From positions 1,302,001 to 1,366,000 of the forward strand of contig JADJSD010000001.1 in assembly GCA_016711875.1 (NCBI GenBank): a stretch of 64,000 bases of DNA. The letters run 5' to 3'. The first letter of the stretch is position 1. Each line of letters starts with the position of its first letter. A program made the translations under genes and the position numbers. Below, piece after piece: positions 18,152-27,248 of this stretch. Origin of the DNA: Betaproteobacteria bacterium (GTDB taxonomy: Bacteria > Pseudomonadota > Gammaproteobacteria > Burkholderiales > Usitatibacteraceae). The notes beneath the pieces were generated by a model. The model saw only the letters and a program-made list of their open reading frames with translations, was not told the origin of the DNA and did no database searches.

Positions 18152-20019
18152 GGGGACTGGGTCTCCTTCACGAGGAAATCGAGGGCGCGGGTGTAGAAAT
18201 CCTTGCGGTTCTCGTCCTTGTTGAAGCCGTGCCCTTCGCCGGGATACACGACCCACTCGAAGCGCTTGCCGTTCGCCTCCAGGGCCTTGCGCATCTCGTT
18301 GCCGTGCACGAGCGGCACGCGTGGGTCGTCGGAGCCGTAGGCGAGAAAGAGCGGCGCCTTGATGCGCGCGGCGTTCTTCACGGCGGAGGTGCGGTCGAAT
18401 TGCGCGCGGTCGCGGTCCGGGTCGCCGATGCGGACCTTGGCCTCGAAATCGAGGAACCGGTAGGCGCTGCGCGCAGTGTCGGAATACGGCGTGTCGAAGA
18501 GCAGGCCGATGTCGCTCACCGCCACGTACGCCACGCCGCAGCGCCAGGTGTCCGGGTCGCGCGCCACGCCGAAGAGCGTCGCGTAGCCGCCGTAGCTGCC
18601 GCCCCAGAGGCACGCGCGCTTCGGGTCGGCGATGCCCTGCTCGACGAGGTACTTGAGACCATCGACGAGATCGTCCTGCATCTTGAGCCCCCATTGCCGG
18701 AAGCCCGACCGGTAGAGGTGCCTGCCCAGGCCTGTGGTGCCGCGGAAGTTAGGGGAAAGCACCGCGAAGCCGCGCGAGGCGAGCATCTGGTCCTCGACAT
18801 CGAAGCCCCAGACCTTGCCGCGCACGTTGGGCCCTCCGTGCACGTTCACGACGACCGGCAGGTTTTTCGCGGGGACGCCCGGCGGCAGCGTGAGGTAGGC
18901 CGGAATCTCGAGCCCGTCGCGCGCCTTGTAGCGAACCGGCTTGCGCTCGGCCATGCGCTCCGGCTTGATCCAGGGCGCGACGTCCACCACGCGCTCGATC
19001 GAGGGCTTCGCCGCGTCGTAGAGGTAGTACGTGCCCGGATCGCGGTCCGAGAAGGAAAAGACCAGCATGCGATCCAGGTTGTCGGCGGCCCAGGAGAGGA
19101 CGTTCACGTGGCCCGCGAGCGTCGCGTCCACCTGCGACTGCGCCTTGGCGAGGCGCTCGTCGAACCACGCGGTCGTCGGCTTATCCCCGTTGGCGCGATA
19201 GCCCACGGCCTTCTTCGCGTGGCGGCTGAAGAGGAGCGTGCCGAGATCCGCCTCGGCGCTCTCCGCGACCAGCGTCCCCAGGGCCTTCTTCTCGAAATCC
19301 CACTGGTGGATCGCACGCTTGTCGCGGCCGAGACCTGAGCTCACGTAGAGCGTGCGGTTGTCGTAGTCGAACGCGATGGGCTGCACGCCGTCGGCGTCGG
19401 GGGCGCCGTCGCCGAACTTCTCCCAGGGCGATTTTTCGTCGGCGCGGTACCAGAGCGTGTGCTTGCCGTCGATGCGCGAGTTCGCGAGGCGCGCCACCTG
19501 CGCGCGGTCGACGACCCAGCGCACCACGTAGCCGGGCGAATCGAAGGTGGCGAGCGTCGGGCGGCCCGTGGCGAGGTTGAACCGGTAGATGTCCGGAAAG
19601 TCGCGATTGCGCAGGGTGGCGAGGATGAGGATCTCGTCGGGGGTGTTCGTCTCGGTGGAGAGCACCGCGAAGCCCGGGATGGCGATGCGGCGCTGCGACG
19701 AGCCGTCCAGCTTCGCCAGCACCCGCTCGCGCAGCACGATGTTGCCGCTCGCCTCCGCGAGGTCGCCCGTCGCGAAGAGGATCCAGTCCTTCGCCACCCA
19801 CTGGAACTGCGCCACGTCGCTCGATTCGAGGTTCGTGAGACGCTTCACGGTGCGCGTCTCGAGGTCGACGACGCCCAGGTTGTAGCGCCCGTTCACCGGC
19901 ACGATGGCGGCCAGGTGGCGACCGTCCGGCGAGAGCGACACGTCGCGGAAGGCGGAGCGCCTGAGGAGGTCCTCGAGCGGCACCGGCGCCGGGGCTTGCG
20001 CGGGCCGCCATCGCGACAC
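18148..20019 (-). CDS. S9 family prolyl oligopeptidase-like peptidase (5' frameshift suspected)
   Basis: A 623-residue serine peptidase read from a GTG at 20019: an N-terminal propeller (about 15-370) and an alpha/beta-hydrolase domain with Ser475 in G-G-S-Y-G-G, Asp564/565 in G-S-D-D-P-R-V-P and His597 in G-E-G-H-G-F. It belongs to the acylaminoacyl/dipeptidyl peptidase group, normally exported. No signal peptide is present in this frame, but an ideal one (M-R-S-L-H-R-L-A-L-L-L-A-L-A) begins at the ATG at 20062 in another frame. Removing one base from the run of four G at 19991-19994 joins them. The true gene is therefore probably 18148-20062. Confidence 0.85.
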   Translation of the reverse strand: MSRWRPAQAPAPVPLEDLLRRSAFRDVSLSPDGRHLAAIVPVNGRYNLGVVDLETRTVKRLTNLESSDVAQFQWVAKDWILFATGDLAEASGNIVLRERVLAKLDGSSQRRIAIPGFAVLSTETNTPDEILILATLRNRDFPDIYRFNLATGRPTLATFDSPGYVVRWVVDRAQVARLANSRIDGKHTLWYRADEKSPWEKFGDGAPDADGVQPIAFDYDNRTLYVSSGLGRDKRAIHQWDFEKKALGTLVAESAEADLGTLLFSRHAKKAVGYRANGDKPTTAWFDERLAKAQSQVDATLAGHVNVLSWAADNLDRMLVFSFSDRDPGTYYLYDAAKPSIERVVDVAPWIKPERMAERKPVRYKARDGLEIPAYLTLPPGVPAKNLPVVVNVHGGPNVRGKVWGFDVEDQMLASRGFAVLSPNFRGTTGLGRHLYRSGFRQWGLKMQDDLVDGLKYLVEQGIADPKRACLWGGSYGGYATLFGVARDPDTWRCGVAYVAVSDIGLLFDTPYSDTARSAYRFLDFEAKVRIGDPDRDRAQFDRTSAVKNAARIKAPLFLAYGSDDPRVPLVHGNEMRKALEANGKRFEWVVYPGEGHGFNKDENRKDFYTRALDFLVKETQSP

Positions 20020-20176
20020 ACGCGAGGGCGAGAAGCAGGGCCAGCCGGTGGAGTGAGCGCATGGGGGGGGTGGGTCGGGCCGAGCGTGCAGACTAGCACC
20101 GGCGACGGGGGACGAGGAAAGCCGCGCGCGGAGGCGCTATCATCGCCTTACCCCACCGCCAGGCGCGTTACCGAAC

Positions 20177-20707
20177 ATGAACGCTTCCCTCGTCATCACC
20201 GTCATCGGCCCCGACCGCCCGGGCCTCGTGAGAGAGCTCTCCGACGTCGCGCAGCAGTTCGGCGCCAACTGGGAGGAAAGCCGCATGGCGAGCCTCGCCG
20301 GCCAGTTCGCGGGCATGGTGCATTTCGACACGCCGGCGGCGAAGGCGGATGCGCTCGCCGCGGCCTTCCGCCAGCTCGAGGCTTCGGGCCTGCAGATCCT
20401 CGTCGCGAAAAGCGGCGGCGCGGCCAAGGGCGGCGCCGTGCGGCGCGTGCGCCTGGAACTCGTCGGCCACGACCGGCCCGGCATCGTGCGCGACCTCTCC
20501 ACGGCCCTGGCGAACCTCGGCGTTTCCATCGACGAACTGCAGACGCAGGTGGCGAGCGCGGCCATGTCCGGCGACGACCTCTTCAAGGTGAAGGCGCTGC
20601 TCGCGGTGCCGGCCGATGTGACCAACGGTGCGATGCAGCGCTCGCTCGAGGCGCTGGCCAACGAGATGATGGTGGACCTGGAGGCCGCGGAGTCCCTGGC
20701 CGGCTAG
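20177..20707 (+). CDS. gcvR: GcvR-like double ACT-domain protein
   Basis: A 176-residue protein made of two ACT domains (about residues 4-75 and 90-165). Each opens with the ligand-loop motif G-P-D-R-P-G or G-H-D-R-P-G. This length and architecture match the glycine cleavage system repressor family, whose best-known member modulates GcvA in response to glycine. No gcv genes are in the window. The name is family-level; binding of another amino acid is possible. Its stop overlaps the stop of the convergent small gene. Confidence 0.78.
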   Translation: MNASLVITVIGPDRPGLVRELSDVAQQFGANWEESRMASLAGQFAGMVHFDTPAAKADALAAAFRQLEASGLQILVAKSGGAAKGGAVRRVRLELVGHDRPGIVRDLSTALANLGVSIDELQTQVASAAMSGDDLFKVKALLAVPADVTNGAMQRSLEALANEMMVDLEAAESLAG

Positions 20708-21099
20708 CCTTCTTTCGGCGTCTGGAACGGTGAGCCCGACGCCGGCTCGATGCGCATCTCGCGAAGCGGATTGCCGTCGGCTCGAAGCGGCCCGGCGTTC
20801 AGGGCAAGCCAGGCCGCCAGCGCCTCCGGCCCCTGGGGGGCCCAGATGCCGGACGACCACCCGTGGTTGTTGAGGTAGTAGATGAAGAAGGCCCCCCTGC
20901 GCTGCACGCGCACGTAAGCGCCCGGGTCGCTGATCGTGGGATAGAAGCGGTCGAAGAAGTCGAGCTCGGCGTTCTCCGGCAGCGTGACGAGCAGCGCCAT
21001 GAAGGCGTTGTGGGAAGGCTCCGCCTCAAACGTCACGATGACGTGCTCGCCGTCCTCGCGGTAGGTGAATCCCTCGATGGGGCGAAGCCTGAAGGCCAT
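20704..21099 (-). CDS. Conserved hypothetical protein, 131 residues
   Basis: I do not recognise the family. The protein is soluble, with no signal peptide or membrane segment. It has a compact mixed pattern with aromatic-rich stretches (F-F-D-R-F-Y-P and G-A-F-F-I-Y-Y-L-N-N-H-G-W). Start ATG at 21099; codon use resembles neighbouring genes, which supports it as coding. Its stop overlaps the gcvR-like stop by two bases on the other strand. No function inferred. Confidence 0.6.
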   Translation of the reverse strand: MAFRLRPIEGFTYREDGEHVIVTFEAEPSHNAFMALLVTLPENAELDFFDRFYPTISDPGAYVRVQRRGAFFIYYLNNHGWSSGIWAPQGPEALAAWLALNAGPLRADGNPLREMRIEPASGSPFQTPKEG

Positions 21100-21216
21100 G
21101 GCGTCCTTTCGCTCCCCGATTCTCGCGTCGCGCTCTCGCGCGCGTCAATCGGCCGCAACCTTTCGTCACGCCGCGCGCTTCGCTCGTGAACGACGCCGGG
21201 CCGGTATGATCGGCCC

Positions 21217-21966
21217 ATGGCCCCCGTCGTCGTCAGCGAAAGCCAGGGTGTGCGCTACCTGCATCTGGGCTCCGATCTCGTGCAAGGCGCGATGCGCGTC
21301 GCGAGGCCGTACGCGCTCGAGCTCGAGTACACCCGGCAGATGATGTTCCCGCTGCTGCTGCGCCCGGACGCCTGGCCGCGCCGCGTGCTGCAGGTGGGGC
21401 TGGGCAGCGCCTCCCTCACGCGCTTCCTGGGCAAGCATCGCCCCGCGGCGAAGCTCACGGTGATCGAGCTGCTGCCGGACGTGGTGCTCGCCGCGCGCCA
21501 GCATTTCAAGCTGCCGCCGGAGGACGAACGGCTTCGCATCGTCATCGGCGACGGCGCGGACTACGTGGCGCGGACGTCGTCGCGGTTCGACCTGGTCATC
21601 GTGGACGGCTTCGACGGGGAAGGCAGCCCGGGCATGCTCGACGCACCGCCCTTCCTCGCCAACGTGCCTCCGCGCCTCGCGCCGCGCGGGCTCGCCGTCT
21701 TCAACCTCCTCACGGGGCGGTGGGGGAGCGAGGCGAGCATCGGGCGCATCCGCACGGCCTTCGACGACCACGTGCTCGTGCTGCCGCGCTGCGACGCGGG
21801 CAACACCATCGTGCTGGCGGCGAACGAGCCGTTCGGCAAGTTCTCGCCCACGAAGATGAAGCTGGCCGCCGCCCGCGTGAAGCGCGAGACGGGTCTCGAC
21901 CTGGCCGCGACGGCGATGCAGGTCGCGAAGGAGTCCCCCGATGCAGATACGGCCGATCCAGCCTGA
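21217..21966 (+). CDS. Spermidine synthase-like protein, short form
   Basis: A 249-residue Rossmann-fold protein of the spermidine synthase superfamily: V-L-Q-V-G-L-G-S-A-S-L-T in place of the G-G-G-D-G loop, V-I-E-L-L-P-D after beta-2, and V-I-V-D-G-F-D-G-E at the active-site strand. It is a paralogue-like relative of the protein at 2160-3041 and likewise departs from the polyamine-synthase active site. Upstream is TATGAT, six bases before the ATG. The GNAT gene overlaps its 3' end by 26 bp, so the two are translated from one transcript. Confidence 0.75.
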   Translation: MAPVVVSESQGVRYLHLGSDLVQGAMRVARPYALELEYTRQMMFPLLLRPDAWPRRVLQVGLGSASLTRFLGKHRPAAKLTVIELLPDVVLAARQHFKLPPEDERLRIVIGDGADYVARTSSRFDLVIVDGFDGEGSPGMLDAPPFLANVPPRLAPRGLAVFNLLTGRWGSEASIGRIRTAFDDHVLVLPRCDAGNTIVLAANEPFGKFSPTKMKLAAARVKRETGLDLAATAMQVAKESPDADTADPA

Positions 21967-22333
21967 GGACATCGAGCCCGCCCGCCGCCTGCTCATCGCC
22001 GCCGGTTGGAGCGAGCGCGACACCGTCACGCACCGTTTTCCCGAACTCCTGTCGCGCTCGCAGATCGCGCTGGTAGCGGTTGAAGAGGGCGTCGTGGTCG
22101 GGTTCCTGCGCGCCCTGACGGACGGCATGTCGAACGGCTACATCTCGATGCTCGTCGTGGACGAAGCCCATCGCAACCGCGGCATCGGCCGCGCGCTCCT
22201 CGCGCACGCGATGGGCGAGGACGAGCACGTCACCTGGGTGCTGCGTGCCGCGCGCGAGGGCGTGGAGGGATTCTACGATCGGGTCGGGTTCACGCGGTCG
22301 GAGGTCGCGATGGAGCGGCCGCGCAAGCGTTGA
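21941..22333 (+). CDS. GNAT family N-acetyltransferase
   Basis: A 130-residue GNAT protein. Acetyl-CoA binding motif A is visible as L-V-V-D-E-A-H-R-N-R-G-I-G-R-A-L-L (R/Q-x-x-G-x-G/A type), followed by the late F-Y-D-R-V-G-F motif. A single-domain small-molecule or protein acetyltransferase, acceptor unknown. Its start ATG at 21941 lies inside the preceding gene, preceded by AAGGAG. It is also followed closely by the small membrane protein gene. Confidence 0.85.
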   Translation: MQIRPIQPEDIEPARRLLIAAGWSERDTVTHRFPELLSRSQIALVAVEEGVVVGFLRALTDGMSNGYISMLVVDEAHRNRGIGRALLAHAMGEDEHVTWVLRAAREGVEGFYDRVGFTRSEVAMERPRKR

Positions 22334-22355
22334 CGGCCCGCGTGCGGAGGGAGCG

Positions 22356-22715
22356 ATGAAGGCGAAATGGGTTGCCTTTGCGGGGGTGTTCTTCGCGGCG
22401 GGGATTCCGTACTGGCTCGTCCCCTACAACAAGGAGCTGCCCGCCGGCGTCGTCGCGATCGGCCTCGCGGCGCTGGTGATCGCGGGGTCGGTCCTCGCCT
22501 TCCGCGGCGCGAAGCTCGCCACCGCCATCGTCATGCCCGGCCTCGCCGTGCCGGCGGCCGCGATGGCGCGCGTCATCGTGGACGTGGCACGCGACAGCAC
22601 CTCGCACAGCCTGTGGCCCTTCGAGATCGTGTTCGCCACGGCGATCGGCATCGCCGGTGCTTTCGTGGGCGCGCTGATCGGCTGGCTGCTCGCCCGGGCG
22701 ACCGGACGCCGGTAG
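22356..22715 (+). CDS. Small inner membrane protein, four predicted TM segments
   Basis: A 119-residue hydrophobic protein beginning at the ATG at 22356, preceded by GGAGGGAG. Four hydrophobic segments are visible at about residues 5-22, 29-47, 52-72 and 88-112. I do not recognise the family. It lies 22 bp after the GNAT gene in the same direction and is probably co-transcribed with it. Confidence 0.65.
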   Translation: MKAKWVAFAGVFFAAGIPYWLVPYNKELPAGVVAIGLAALVIAGSVLAFRGAKLATAIVMPGLAVPAAAMARVIVDVARDSTSHSLWPFEIVFATAIGIAGAFVGALIGWLLARATGRR

Positions 22716-22821
22716 GGGGCCCGTCCGCTTGTAGCAGTGTGTTACGGGTGCCCGGTTCTCCGTGGCGCGCGGCGGGCCGAAGGGCTAGCCTCGGCGCCTT
22801 CACGATTTCCGGAGGCATCCC

Positions 22822-23298
22822 ATGAAGCTCGGCAAGATGACTCGCGCGGCCACGCTCGCCGTGTCGCTCACGGCCTGCGCCACGGCGCAGGCGAACGACG
22901 ATGCGCGCCTCGTGGGCGAGATGGACGTGGCCTACCAGGCCGCCGTGGAGAAGGGCGACTGGCAGGCGATGGAACGCATCCTGCATCCCGGGTTCGTGCT
23001 CGTGCTCGGCAACGGGCGCGTGCACTCCCGCGAGGAGGTCGTGGGTTCCTCGAAGAAGGGAGTGATCACCTACCAGCGGCAAGCGATCGTGCCGGGCACG
23101 CAGTCGGTGCGGCTCTACGGCCGCGACACGGCCACGGTGACGGCGCAGCTCCGGCTCACGGGCAAGCGCAACGACAACGCCGCGAGCTTCGACTTCAAGC
23201 TCTGGTACACGGACACCTACGTGAGGACGGCGGAGGGGTGGCGCTATGCGTTCGGGCAGGCGGGGACGCCCCTGCCGGAGAAGCCTGCGGCGTCGTAG
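22822..23298 (+). CDS. DUF4440/NTF2-like exported protein, probable lipoprotein
   Basis: A 158-residue protein. The N-terminus has a basic region and a hydrophobic stretch ending L-T-A-C, a plausible lipobox with Cys20 as lipidation site. The mature part has the NTF2-like DUF4440 pattern (Y-Q-A-A-V-E-K-G-D-W-Q-A-M-E-R-I-L-H-P and a late Y-V-R-T-A-E-G-W-R-Y). Such domains bind small ligands or act as isomerase-like folds; no catalytic assignment. It is convergent with the GNAT-PPOX gene, with stops 4 bp apart. Confidence 0.75.
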   Translation: MKLGKMTRAATLAVSLTACATAQANDDARLVGEMDVAYQAAVEKGDWQAMERILHPGFVLVLGNGRVHSREEVVGSSKKGVITYQRQAIVPGTQSVRLYGRDTATVTAQLRLTGKRNDNAASFDFKLWYTDTYVRTAEGWRYAFGQAGTPLPEKPAAS

Positions 23299-23301
23299 CG
23301 G

Positions 23302-24477
23302 TCAGTAGAGCGAACCGCGCTGCCGCGCGGGCAGTTCGCGGTCGTATTGCTCCGCATCGAAGCTCGGGTCGGTGAGCGCGGCGAGGATGGCCCCCGCCGT
23401 GGGCACGGCCGGGTTGCGTTCGACCACCGCTTCCCACAGCTTCGAGCGCTGCAGCGCCCGCGCGCACTGGAAGTAGGCCTTGTCGACCTTCACGTGCAGC
23501 ACGCCCTTGGGCGGGCGGCCTTCCCGGCGGAAGCGCTCGAGGAGCGCCGGGTCGGTGGTGAAGCTGGCGCGGCCGGCGACGCGCAGCGTCTCGCCCACGC
23601 CGGGGATGAGGAAGAGGAGCCCCAGCCGCGAGTCGGCGATGAGGTTCCTGAGCGTGTCGACGCGGTTGTTGCCCCGGCGTTCGGGAATGAGGAGCGTGTG
23701 CTCGTCCTCCACGACGACGAAGCCGGAAGGGTCGCCGCGCGGGGAGATGTCGATGCCCTTCGCGTTGGACGTGGCGAGGATCACGAAGGGCGAGGCTTCG
23801 ATCATCGCGCGGTACACCGGCGCGATGTGATCGACTTCCTTGCGCAGGGAGTTCGCGTTCACCTCGCCGAAGAGGGCGGCGAGCTTCGCCTCCGTATCGA
23901 CGACGTGCGGATCGGGCCGCGTGCGGTTCGCGCGCCATTCGTCGGCGAGCAGTCCCCAGGATTCCACGTCGTAGGCCACGCCGTCGCTGACCCAGCGCTG
24001 GCGCAGGAGCCCCTCGCGCGTGAAGCCGAGCCGGCCGAGCACGCGGCAGGAGGCGACGTTGCGCGGATCGACCTCCGCCTCGATGCGGCGCAGCTTCAGC
24101 TGCGTGAAGGCGCAATCGAGCAGGGCCGAGAGCGCCTCGTGCATGGCGCCCTGGCCCCAGTGCGCACGGCCGAGAACGTAGCCGAGCTCCGCGCGGGCGC
24201 TGCCTTCGTCGTGACGGAAGAGGAGGCACGTGCCCACCGCCTTGCCCTGCGACTTGGCGACGACGACGAACTGGATGGCCGTGCCCGTCGCCTGGATGCC
24301 CTCCATGCGTGCGAGCCACGCCCGGGCGTCGTCCATCGACTTCCAGCTGGCGTAGGGCAGGTGCTTCGTCACGGCGTCGTCGCCGTTGATGGGCATGAGG
24401 CCGGGCAGGTCGTCGGCCACGAGGGGGCGGACGACGAAGCGGGGCGTCTCGAGGGGTGGGGGGGCGGCAAGAGGCAT
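23302..24477 (-). CDS. GNAT acetyltransferase-PPOX flavoprotein fusion
   Basis: A 391-residue two-enzyme fusion. Residues ~10-180 are a RimJ-like GNAT domain (G-Y-V-L-G-R-A-H-W-G-Q-G and N-V-A-S-C-R-V-L-G-R-L-G-F). Residues ~190-390 are a pyridoxamine-phosphate-oxidase-like FMN-binding domain of the MSMEG_1061 type (F-V-I-L-A-T-S-N, D-I-S-P-R-G-D-P and N-N-R-V-D-T-L-R-N-L). The start is placed at the ATG at 24477; a GTG/ATG 42 bp upstream only adds a poor leader. The two activities are usually separate genes. Whether the FMN domain reduces the product of the acetyltransferase is unknown. Confidence 0.82.
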   Translation of the reverse strand: MPLAAPPPLETPRFVVRPLVADDLPGLMPINGDDAVTKHLPYASWKSMDDARAWLARMEGIQATGTAIQFVVVAKSQGKAVGTCLLFRHDEGSARAELGYVLGRAHWGQGAMHEALSALLDCAFTQLKLRRIEAEVDPRNVASCRVLGRLGFTREGLLRQRWVSDGVAYDVESWGLLADEWRANRTRPDPHVVDTEAKLAALFGEVNANSLRKEVDHIAPVYRAMIEASPFVILATSNAKGIDISPRGDPSGFVVVEDEHTLLIPERRGNNRVDTLRNLIADSRLGLLFLIPGVGETLRVAGRASFTTDPALLERFRREGRPPKGVLHVKVDKAYFQCARALQRSKLWEAVVERNPAVPTAGAILAALTDPSFDAEQYDRELPARQRGSLY

Positions 24478-24571
24478 GGGGCCGATATTCTGCCACGACC
24501 GGGCCGGTACGCCTGTCACATTCTGCCGGTAGCTTCCCCGGGTTCTCCTTCCCCTTCACGCCGAGAATCCC

Positions 24572-25546
24572 ATGAACCTGCTTTCCCGCCTGGCCGCGAT
24601 GGCCGCCGCGTTGGTTGCTCTTCTCCCGGTCGACGCCGAGGCCCAGCCCGCCTGGCCCACCCGTGCGGTGAAGCTCGTGGTGCCCTATCCGCCCGGTGGC
24701 GGCACCGACATCACGGCCCGCGCCATGGCCAACCGGCTGTCCGGGTTCCTGGGGCAGCCCGTGGTCGTGGAAAACCGGCCCGGCGCGACGGGCATGATCG
24801 GCGCCGACAGCGTCGCCAAGGCGAAGAACGACGGCTACACGCTCCTCTTCGGCGCGGCGAGCGAGATGGCGATCAACGCGAGCCTCTTCCGCAAGATGGC
24901 CTACAATCCGCGCTCGGATTTCGAGCCGGTGAGCCTCGTGGCCTCGTTCCCGCTCGTTTTCGTCGCGCCCGCCACGTACACCGGAAATCTCGCCTCGATG
25001 ATCGACACGGCCAAGGCCTCGCCCGGGGGCATCTCCTACGGATCCATCGGCGCCGGCAGCCCGCAGCACCTCGCGGGCGAGCTGCTCGTGAGCATGGCCG
25101 CGGTGAAGTTCACCCACGTGCCGTACAAGGGGTCGGGGCCGCTGGTGCAGGACGCGATCGCGGGCCACGTGAGCATGGCGATCAGCAGCGTGCCGCCGGC
25201 GGTGCCGCTCGTGAAGGCGGGCAAGCTTCGCGCGCTGGCCGTCACGTCCGCGAAGCGCTCCGCCGCGATGCCCGAGGTGCCCACGATGGCCGAGCTGGGC
25301 TACGCGGGCTACGAATTCAACACGTGGGTCGCGCTCGCCGCGCCGGCCGGCACGCCGAAGGCCATCGTCGAGCGGCTGCACGACGCCGTGGTGAAGACCC
25401 TCGCGCTCCCCGACGTGCAGGCCGTGCTGCGCGACCAGGGCGCCGAGCCCATCGGCTCCACGCCCGAACGCCTGCGGGCCTTCGTGGGCGACGAGATCGC
25501 GAAGAGCGACCGGATCGTCGCCCGCGCCGACATCAAGCTCGACTGA
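24572..25546 (+). CDS. Bug/TctC-family periplasmic substrate-binding protein
   Basis: A 324-residue receptor with signal peptide (residues 1-25, D-A-E-A-Q) and the Bug motif W-P-T-R-A-V-K-L-V-V-P-Y-P-P-G-G-G-T-D, then T-H-V-P-Y-K-G-S-G. It is followed after 3 bp by a phosphodiesterase gene in the same direction, an unusual partner that suggests a phosphoester-related substrate; that link is inference only. Confidence 0.9.
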   Translation: MNLLSRLAAMAAALVALLPVDAEAQPAWPTRAVKLVVPYPPGGGTDITARAMANRLSGFLGQPVVVENRPGATGMIGADSVAKAKNDGYTLLFGAASEMAINASLFRKMAYNPRSDFEPVSLVASFPLVFVAPATYTGNLASMIDTAKASPGGISYGSIGAGSPQHLAGELLVSMAAVKFTHVPYKGSGPLVQDAIAGHVSMAISSVPPAVPLVKAGKLRALAVTSAKRSAAMPEVPTMAELGYAGYEFNTWVALAAPAGTPKAIVERLHDAVVKTLALPDVQAVLRDQGAEPIGSTPERLRAFVGDEIAKSDRIVARADIKLD

Positions 25547-25549
25547 CCC

Positions 25550-26818
25550 ATGGCGCGACGCGAGGGCCGGCGGGCGATCGCGGTCGTGTGCGACGGGCTC
25601 GGCGCCGACTGGCTGCGTCCGGAGCTCACGCCGACACTCTGCGCCCTTAGCACGCGCCACCTTCGCGTGCCGGGTATCCGCGCCGTCTTTCCCTCCGTCA
25701 CCCGCGTGTCGGCCGCCTCGATCGCGACCGGGTGCCTTCCCGCGCGCCACGGCCTCATCGGCAACCAGGTCGCGCTGCGCAAGGGCGATCGCCTCGCCGT
25801 GCACAACGTCGGGCACCCGAACTTCCGCCACGCGATGCGCGATGCCACCGGCGGAACGCTGCGCGTGCCGACGATGGCCGAGCGCCTCGCGGACCGGGGC
25901 GGGCAAGTCGCGTTCTCCAACGTCTCGGCCGGCGCGGCGTACTTCCTCGATCCGGAACATTTCGGCACGGTCCTGCACCGCGCGGGATCGTTCGGGCCGG
26001 GCGGCGCGCTGCTCGATGGCGACGATGCGTTGCGCGTGAGCCACGACCTCGAGGGCGATCGCGCCATGACGGCCCGGTTCATCGACGAGGTGGTGGCGGG
26101 GGGCGAGTGCCGCCTCGGGCTCCTGTGGCTCGCGAACCCGGACCTGACCACGCACCACGCGCCGCTCGGCTCGCCCGCGCATCTCGAGGCGCTTCGCGTC
26201 GTCGACGCTCTCGTGGCCGACGTGGTGGCGGCCGTGACCGCGCAGGACGACGCCGAGCGCACGCTGGTCACCATCGGCTCCGACCACGGACACGAGACCA
26301 TCGATCGCGGGGTGCACGTCGGCGAGTGGCTCTCGGGCCATGGGCTCGCCGGCGATGTACGCGAGGGGAAGATCGCCGTGGCCGGGCAGGGCACGGCGGC
26401 GCTCGTCTACGCCATCGAGGAAGCCCGTGCGCGCTTCGACGCGGTGCTGCCATCCCTGCGGGTGCAGCCCTGGGCCGGCGAGGTGCACACGGGCGATGCG
26501 CTCGCCGAGCTGGGCGTGGGGCCGGCCGAATCGCTCGTCGCGGCGATCGACATGGCGCGCCTCGAGCAGGCGAACCCGTTCGGCGTCATCGGGTCGCGCT
26601 GGCTCGCGGAGGACGGCGAGAGCAGCCGCGACATGGGCTGCGGCCAGCATGGCGGGCTCGGCCCGCAGGAGACCGTGCCCTTCCTCGTGCTGGCGGCTCC
26701 CGGCCAGGGGCCCGGCGTCGTGTCGCGGCCGGCTTCGCTCGTGGACATCGCACCCACGATCCTCGCCTGGCTCGGCGTGGCTGCCGAAGGGATGGACGGG
26801 CGCCCGCTGCTAGACTGA
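25550..26818 (+). CDS. Alkaline-phosphatase superfamily phosphodiesterase
   Basis: A 422-residue enzyme of the type I phosphodiesterase/nucleotide pyrophosphatase group. The metal-binding start V-V-C-D-G-L-G, the region F-P-S-V-T-R-V-S-A-A-S with the nucleophile Thr, G-N-Q-V, and later I-G-S-D-H-G-H-E-T and C-G-Q-H-G-G supply the two-metal site. There is no signal peptide, so it acts in the cytoplasm. Substrate unknown. It starts 3 bp after the Bug gene stop and is followed after 7 bp by a small membrane protein gene. Confidence 0.85.
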   Translation: MARREGRRAIAVVCDGLGADWLRPELTPTLCALSTRHLRVPGIRAVFPSVTRVSAASIATGCLPARHGLIGNQVALRKGDRLAVHNVGHPNFRHAMRDATGGTLRVPTMAERLADRGGQVAFSNVSAGAAYFLDPEHFGTVLHRAGSFGPGGALLDGDDALRVSHDLEGDRAMTARFIDEVVAGGECRLGLLWLANPDLTTHHAPLGSPAHLEALRVVDALVADVVAAVTAQDDAERTLVTIGSDHGHETIDRGVHVGEWLSGHGLAGDVREGKIAVAGQGTAALVYAIEEARARFDAVLPSLRVQPWAGEVHTGDALAELGVGPAESLVAAIDMARLEQANPFGVIGSRWLAEDGESSRDMGCGQHGGLGPQETVPFLVLAAPGQGPGVVSRPASLVDIAPTILAWLGVAAEGMDGRPLLD

Positions 26819-26825
26819 GGGCGCC

Positions 26826-27248
26826 ATGGACACCGTCACCGTCTTTCGCGGCTTGCTCGTCGCGAGCCTCGTCTTCGCGCTGGCCGGTTCGTTCATCGAC
26901 GTGGCCTTTGCCTCGCTGCTGCCGCCGGTCCTGCAGGGCGCCTGGGAGGTTCACTCGAACGAGGAATCGGGCATGGCCCTGGGGTTCCTCGCCGTCTCCG
27001 CGCTCGGGCTGCTGGCCGCGCTCGCCGTGGTGATGGTCGGCCTCTTCCGCCTGAGGGCGTGGTCGCGCCCGGGGGCGGTCGTGCTCACCCTCGTGACGGT
27101 GCCCTACACGGTGATCCTGGGGCCGACGCTGCTTTCGGGCTGGGCGATGGCGCTGCAGGAGACCTCTTCGCTGCTGTGGGGCGCCGCGCTCGCGATGAGT
27201 TTCATGCCCCCGCTTCGCGAGCGCTTCGGCGACCCGCCACCGGGCTAG
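26826..27248 (+). CDS. Small integral membrane protein, four TM segments
   Basis: A 140-residue protein with four hydrophobic segments (about residues 8-33, 55-78, 88-110 and 115-130). I do not recognise the family. It begins 7 bp after the phosphodiesterase gene and ends overlapping the convergent small gene by 4 bp. It is probably the last gene of the Bug-phosphodiesterase transcript. Confidence 0.65.
   Translation: MDTVTVFRGLLVASLVFALAGSFIDVAFASLLPPVLQGAWEVHSNEESGMALGFLAVSALGLLAALAVVMVGLFRLRAWSRPGAVVLTLVTVPYTVILGPTLLSGWAMALQETSSLLWGAALAMSFMPPLRERFGDPPPG

Noticed and set aside
23195..26650. A 1151-codon open frame crossing several genes
   Set aside because: It runs antisense or out of frame through the GNAT-PPOX, Bug and phosphodiesterase genes; composition is that of a shadow.
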